A stretch of 64,000 nt of DNA from Mycobacteroides chelonae CCUG 47445 (GTDB lineage Bacteria > Actinomycetota > Actinomycetes > Mycobacteriales > Mycobacteriaceae): contig NZ_CP007220.1 in assembly GCF_001632805.1 (NCBI RefSeq), forward strand, positions 1,922,001-1,986,000, in the 5' to 3' direction. Under the pieces are notes generated by a model. It searched no databases. It saw nothing but the letters and a program-made list of their open reading frames with translations, and was not told the origin of the DNA. The translations under genes were made by a program, and so were the position numbers. This document shows positions 60,165 to 64,000 of this stretch, piece by piece (within the stretch, counting starts at the first letter, position 1; every line of letters begins with the position of its first letter).

Positions 60165-61388
60165 ATGAGCACCGTGGAATTGTTCGACCCACAGATCCTG
60201 GAGGATCCCTATCCGTTCTATCGGCGGCTGCGTGAGACGGCGCCGGTGTGGCCGGTGGGCGATTCCGGCTTCTACTTCGTCTCGCGCTGGGATCTCGTGG
60301 TGGAGGCCACCGAGCGCACCGAGGACTTCTCCTCGAACCTCACCGCCGCGCTGATGAAGTCTCAGGACTGCCAGACGGGCCTGACGGTCGCGGCGATGGG
60401 ACCACCCGCCGATCCCACCCACGTGCTGGCTACCGGCGACGACCCGGTCCATCACGCGCATCGCAAGCTGGTGCTCCCGACATTGGTCGCCAAGCGCATC
60501 ACCGCACTGGAACCGGTGATGGCAGAGACCGGAGCCCGGTTGTGGGAACGCGGATGCGACGGTCAAAGCATCGACTGGATGGCCGCGATGGGTGATGCCC
60601 TGCCGATGACCATGGTGGCCCGGCTGATCGGCCTACCCGATGAGGACGTGCCGCAACTGGTGCAGTGGGGTTACTCCAGTACCGAGATGCTCGGCGGGCT
60701 CAACACCGCCGAGCGGCAGGCTCAGGTCGTCACCGACACCATGTACCTCATTCTCTACCTGCGTGAACATCTGGAGAAGGAGCTGGCCGCCCCCGGCGAG
60801 GACCTGCTCGGATACCTGGCACTGGCATGCAATCGGGCCGACATCTCGCTGGACATCGGTGTGATGATCCTGGTGCAGCTGGTTGGTGCCGGCGGCGAAT
60901 CCACCGCCGGACTGATGGGCAACGCGGTGCGCATTCTCGGCGAGAATCCCGAACTGCAGCAGCGCATCCGGAACGACCGTGCACTGCTGCCCACGTTCCT
61001 GGAAGAGGTGCTGCGGCTGGAGTCACCGTTTCGCGGACATCACCGTCACGTGCTGGCGGACACCTCGCTCGGCGGGGTCCAGCTGCCCGCGGGCAGCCAC
61101 CTCACCCTGCTGTGGGGTGCGGCCAACCGCGATCCGGCGATTTTCGAGAACCCTGACGAGCTGCGCCTCGACCGGCCTAGCCCCCGCAGTCACATCACGT
61201 TCGGCAAGGGCCTGCACTTCTGCGTCGGGGCGGCACTGGCGCGCCTGGAGGCGCGTACCGCGATCAATCTGCTGCTCGACCGAACGCGTGATTTCGCGAT
61301 CAAACCCGGTGGTGCGCAGTGGGTTCCGAGCATTATGGTGCGCCGGCACCAGAAACTGGAGCTGGAGCTGGGATCTAACGCCGCCTGA
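60165..61388 (+). CDS. Cytochrome P450
   Basis: 407 residues from ATG 60165. The I-helix has G-A-G-G-E-S-T-A, the K-helix has E-E-V-L-R-L (ExxR), and the haem loop is F-G-K-G-L-H-F-C-V-G with Cys353 as thiolate ligand. It is cytosolic, with no membrane anchor, like most bacterial class I P450s. The substrate is not predictable; actinobacterial members of this shape act on lipids, terpenes or macrolides. It is convergent with the DUF4191 gene (14-base overlap). Confidence 0.9.
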   Translation: MSTVELFDPQILEDPYPFYRRLRETAPVWPVGDSGFYFVSRWDLVVEATERTEDFSSNLTAALMKSQDCQTGLTVAAMGPPADPTHVLATGDDPVHHAHRKLVLPTLVAKRITALEPVMAETGARLWERGCDGQSIDWMAAMGDALPMTMVARLIGLPDEDVPQLVQWGYSSTEMLGGLNTAERQAQVVTDTMYLILYLREHLEKELAAPGEDLLGYLALACNRADISLDIGVMILVQLVGAGGESTAGLMGNAVRILGENPELQQRIRNDRALLPTFLEEVLRLESPFRGHHRHVLADTSLGGVQLPAGSHLTLLWGAANRDPAIFENPDELRLDRPSPRSHITFGKGLHFCVGAALARLEARTAINLLLDRTRDFAIKPGGAQWVPSIMVRRHQKLELELGSNAA

Positions 61389-62124
61389 TGGTGCGCTGCA
61401 TTCCGCCGCGCGACTTCGCCTGCCCGGGCATCGGCCCCTTCGGCATGGCCGCGGCGCGTGAACCCAGCGCCGAGAGCCGTGACTCCAGGGAGTCCATCTG
61501 CTTGGCGGTGATGTTGGCGGGAAGCTTGGTGATGTGGCGTTCCAGTTTGGACAGCGGCACCTGACCATCCTCGTTGCCGACGATGACGTCGTAGATCGGT
61601 GTATCGCCGACGACACGTGCGGTGCGCTTCTTCTCCTGCGCCAAGAGCGGGCCCAGCCGTCCGGGAGCACCTTCGGCGACGAAGATGATGCCGGGCCGGC
61701 CGATGACTCGGTGCACGACATCGAGCTGGGTCGTTCCGGCGACGGCAGTGGTGACCCGCCATTTACCGCGCATATTGTCCAGCGCCCAGCCTGCGGCGCC
61801 CTTCTGGCCCTCGGCCTTGGTGAAGACCGATTTCTGCACGCGCCGGCCGAAGATGATGAACGCGACCAGCACGCCGAGCACCACGCCCAGGATCGGGAAC
61901 ATGAACACGCTGATGCCGCCAGAGAAGTACCCGGCGACCGCGAATGCCGCGACGATCAGTACGAACGCGCCGATCATGTACGGCAGAAGCCGCTTGTCTT
62001 CCTTGCGCTGAATCTGAAAGGCCTGCCACATCTGGGCGCGGCGCGCCTTCGATTCGACCTTGCGACGCGCCTTTGCCTCGGCCTTGGCGGCCTTGGCCTC
62101 GGCGGGACTCAGTGATTTAGGCAT
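61375..62124 (-). CDS. DUF4191 membrane protein (Rv2219-like)
   Basis: 249 residues from ATG 62124. A charged N-terminus (Ala/Lys/Arg-rich coiled coil, residues 5-35) precedes two membrane segments (about 49-68 and 72-93) and a cytosolic C-terminal part with V-I-G-R-P-G-I-I-F-V-A-E-G. This matches Rv2219, a conserved actinobacterial membrane protein next to lipA in M. tuberculosis too. Its function is unknown. It is 34 nt downstream of lipA. Confidence 0.85.
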   Translation of the reverse strand: MPKSLSPAEAKAAKAEAKARRKVESKARRAQMWQAFQIQRKEDKRLLPYMIGAFVLIVAAFAVAGYFSGGISVFMFPILGVVLGVLVAFIIFGRRVQKSVFTKAEGQKGAAGWALDNMRGKWRVTTAVAGTTQLDVVHRVIGRPGIIFVAEGAPGRLGPLLAQEKKRTARVVGDTPIYDVIVGNEDGQVPLSKLERHITKLPANITAKQMDSLESRLSALGSRAAAMPKGPMPGQAKSRGGMQRTIRRR

Positions 62125-62158
62125 GGCTAGAGAATATCGCCCGGCGGCAACGTCCCTG

Positions 62159-63148
62159 TCATCCGATGAGGTTGATGGCCTCTTGCCGGGCCGAACCCGC
62201 CTCCGCCAAGTGCTCCAGCGCGGCGGGCAGGGGCCGGCCATGGTGGGCCATCGCCTGTGCGTACAACCGACCGGCCCGGTACGAGGAGCGCACCAGCGGC
62301 CCGGCCATCACACCTGCGAAGCCCAGACCCTCTGCGAACTCGGAAAGTTCCACGAATTCCTGCGGTTTGACCCAGCGATCAACCGGATGATGCCGCGGTG
62401 AGGGCCGCAGATATTGGGTGATGGTGATGATGTCGCAGCCCGCTTCGTGCAGCGCGACCAGAGCTTCCCGAATCTCGTCGTTGGTTTCGCCCATCCCGAG
62501 AATCAGGTTGCTCTTGGTCACCAGCTCCGCTTCGCGGGCGGCGGTGATCACCGACAGGCTTCGCTCATAGCTGAATGCGGGCCGGATGCGGCGGAACACC
62601 CGCGGCACCGTCTCCAGGTTGTGCGCCAGCACCTCGGGGCGGGATGCGAACACCTCTTCCAGCTGCTCCGGGACGGCGTTGAAGTCCGGGATGAGTAGCT
62701 CGACACCCGTGGCCGGATTGAGTTGCTTGATGTACCGCACGGTTTCGGCGTACAGCCAAGCGCCACCGTCGGGCAGGTCGTCCCGGGCCACCCCGGTGAC
62801 CGTCGAGTACCGCAGACCCATGGTGTGCACGCTCTCGGCCACCCGGCGTGGCTCGTCGCGGTCCAGGTCGGCGGGCTTACCGGTGTCGATCTGGCAGAAA
62901 TCGCAGCGGCGGGTGCACTGCTCACCACCGATGAGGAAGGTGGCCTCGCGGTCCTCCCAGCATTCGAAGATGTTGGGGCATCCGGCTTCCTCGCACACGG
63001 TGTGCAGCCCACCCGAGCGCACCAGCGACTTGAGTTCCTTGTATTCGGGGCCCATCTTGGCGCGGGTGCGAATCCAGTCGGGCTTGCGCTCGATGGGGGT
63101 TTGGGCGTTGCGGACTTCCAGTCGCAGCAGCTTGCGGGGTTCGGTCAT
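62159..63148 (-). CDS. lipA: LipA, lipoyl synthase
   Basis: 329 residues. The radical-SAM cluster is C-T-R-R-C-D-F-C (Cys78, Cys82, Cys85), and the auxiliary cluster is formed by Cys52, Cys57 and Cys63 ([14 protein letters not shown]). The enzyme inserts two sulfurs into octanoyl groups on lipoyl domains of pyruvate and 2-oxoglutarate dehydrogenases and the glycine cleavage H-protein. Its ATG overlaps the lipB stop (ATGA), so the two pathway steps are coupled in one operon. Confidence 0.95.
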   Translation of the reverse strand: MTEPRKLLRLEVRNAQTPIERKPDWIRTRAKMGPEYKELKSLVRSGGLHTVCEEAGCPNIFECWEDREATFLIGGEQCTRRCDFCQIDTGKPADLDRDEPRRVAESVHTMGLRYSTVTGVARDDLPDGGAWLYAETVRYIKQLNPATGVELLIPDFNAVPEQLEEVFASRPEVLAHNLETVPRVFRRIRPAFSYERSLSVITAAREAELVTKSNLILGMGETNDEIREALVALHEAGCDIITITQYLRPSPRHHPVDRWVKPQEFVELSEFAEGLGFAGVMAGPLVRSSYRAGRLYAQAMAHHGRPLPAALEHLAEAGSARQEAINLIG

Positions 63149-63840
63149 GCGCCCACCGCTCCGACAGCCAGGCGACCCTCGAGCGCGTCGATCACCGAGG
63201 AAACGACCTGTTCGTGCACCTCGTCGATGGTGACATCCCGGCCCAGTTCGGCGGACAGGGTGGTCACCCCGGCGTCGGTGATGCCGCAGGCCACGATCGG
63301 CAGGTAGGCGTCCAGGCTGTTATTGCAGTTCAGCGAGAACCCGTGCATGGTGACCCCGCGCTGCACGCGGACCCCGATCGCGGCGATCTTGCGCTCCGGC
63401 TTCCCACCGCCCGCGGCCAGCCACACACCAGAGCGGCCATCGACGCGTTTGGTCTGTACGCCCAGCTGTGCGCATACCGCGATGATCGATTCTTCAAGAC
63501 GCCGAACGTAGTTCACGACGTCGATGGGCTCGGCCAATCGCACGATCGGGTAGCCGACCAGCTGGCCGGGTCCGTGCCAGGTGATCTTGCCGCCGCGATC
63601 GGTGTCGATGACGGGTGCACCGTTGATCGGGCGTTCCTGCGCTTCGGTGCGGCGTCCCGCGGTGTACACCGCGGGATGCTGCAAGGTCAGCAGCGTGTCG
63701 GGTCCTCCGGCGACACGGGCCTCGACGATGTCGCGCTGCAGCTCCCAGGCCGCCTCATAGTCGATCATGCCCAGGTCCCGTACGACGACGGGATCTGCGC
63801 TGGATCGGATGGATCCATGAGAGCGGTGCACGGGTTCCAT
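63145..63840 (-). CDS. lipB: LipB, octanoyl-ACP:protein N-octanoyltransferase
   Basis: 231 residues. Catalytic Lys151 (R-K-I-A-A-I-G-V) and Cys185 ([10 protein letters not shown]) are in their normal places, with the family's [17 protein letters not shown] and H-G-F-S-L-N. It transfers octanoate from acyl carrier protein to lipoyl domains, the step before LipA. It starts 4 nt after the stop of the upstream partial gene. Confidence 0.95.
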   Translation of the reverse strand: MEPVHRSHGSIRSSADPVVVRDLGMIDYEAAWELQRDIVEARVAGGPDTLLTLQHPAVYTAGRRTEAQERPINGAPVIDTDRGGKITWHGPGQLVGYPIVRLAEPIDVVNYVRRLEESIIAVCAQLGVQTKRVDGRSGVWLAAGGGKPERKIAAIGVRVQRGVTMHGFSLNCNNSLDAYLPIVACGITDAGVTTLSAELGRDVTIDEVHEQVVSSVIDALEGRLAVGAVGA

Positions 63841-63844
63841 TATC

Positions 63845-64000
63845 TCACTTCATCGGTCGGCTGTTGTTGGCGTAGGCGAGCGCCTCGCCGATGGTGTGGT
63901 GCTCGAATTCGAATCCGTGCTGTTCCAGGACCGCGGGGATGACGCGCATGCTGCGCGTCATTTCGGCGTCGGCGAACTCACCGAGGGCGGCCCGCAGCGC
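63845..64000 (-). CDS. 3' end of TIGR01777/SDR epimerase gene (Rv2216-like), cut by window edge
   Basis: Only the last 51 codons are inside the window. The product ends [33 protein letters not shown] and A-N-N-S-R-P-M-K. The V-I-P-x-V-L-E-x-x-G-F-x-F-x-H end is that of SulA/YfcH-type nucleotide-sugar epimerase-like proteins, which in M. tuberculosis precede lipB. The stop is at 63845-63847, 4 nt from the lipB start, so they share a transcript. Confidence 0.7.
   Translation of the reverse strand, partial: ALRAALGEFADAEMTRSMRVIPAVLEQHGFEFEHHTIGEALAYANNSRPMK

Overview
The window is high-GC actinobacterial DNA from a mycobacterium. The right three quarters keep the gene content and neighbourhoods of the M. 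tuberculosis Rv2216-Rv2237 segment (lipB-lipA, glnA1, glnE-glnA2, the Rv2223c/Rv2224c peptidases, panB, CYTH-CHAD, RNase H/CobC, Nif3, cobC, ptkA-ptpA-SURF1, cobD). MspA-like, LpqN, LppA, LppU, DUF3558, CDGP and 13E12-type proteins are also mycobacterial hallmarks. A rapid grower of the abscessus-chelonae type is my best guess from memory of that group; it is an inference.

Region 1 (1-4.5 kb) looks like the end of an integrated prophage. It holds a small DNA-binding protein, a phage-type DNA methyltransferase broken by a one-base frameshift, and a leftward cassette of small secreted or type VII-like proteins with a trypsin-like protease. A perfect SOS box and a tRNA 3'-end fragment (4503-4533), which I read as the attachment-site scar, lie at its right edge.

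Region 2 (4.5-16.7 kb) is an envelope and secretion region in which most products appear exported. It contains a five-gene rightward operon (6668-12175: MspA-like protein, Cys-rich secreted protein, Q-rich DUF1023 hydrolase, LppA-like lipoprotein, membrane protein with an LppU-like domain) behind a good promoter. It also contains an LpqN lipoprotein and a four-gene leftward cassette (16624-13154: helical ESX-like protein, DUF3558 lipoprotein, WXG-type protein, Tle1-like DUF2235 hydrolase). These two operons are my best candidates for undescribed systems.

Region 3 (16.7-31.9 kb) holds a NicT Ni/Co transporter, cobD and cobC (cobalamin), SURF1/ptpA/ptkA, the cobC-Nif3-Zn-ribbon-RNase H operon, a HugZ-like protein, an SOS-controlled 13E12 HNH protein, and a five-gene MoxR/DUF58/DUF4129 operon whose genes overlap by 4 nt.

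Region 4 (31.9-47.3 kb) holds the RNase P RNA followed within 26 nt by an RNB exoribonuclease, then CYTH-CHAD, a FadD32-like fatty acyl-AMP ligase, panB, a wax ester synthase, two tandem CaeA/Hip1-type peptidases, glnA2 and glnE. Region 5 (47.3-64 kb) holds two hemophore-like proteins beside a PrrAB-like two-component system, EEP, DoxX and HchA genes, glnA1, an RDD protein, an MFS transporter, an OlsB-like acyltransferase with an amine N-hydroxylase, a TetR regulator, a P450, DUF4191, lipA, lipB and the 3' end of an epimerase gene.

Many genes start 6-7 nt after a TANNNT box with no ribosome binding site, which is the leaderless pattern common in mycobacteria. At three divergent gene pairs the two -10 boxes abut or overlap, giving very compact bidirectional promoters.
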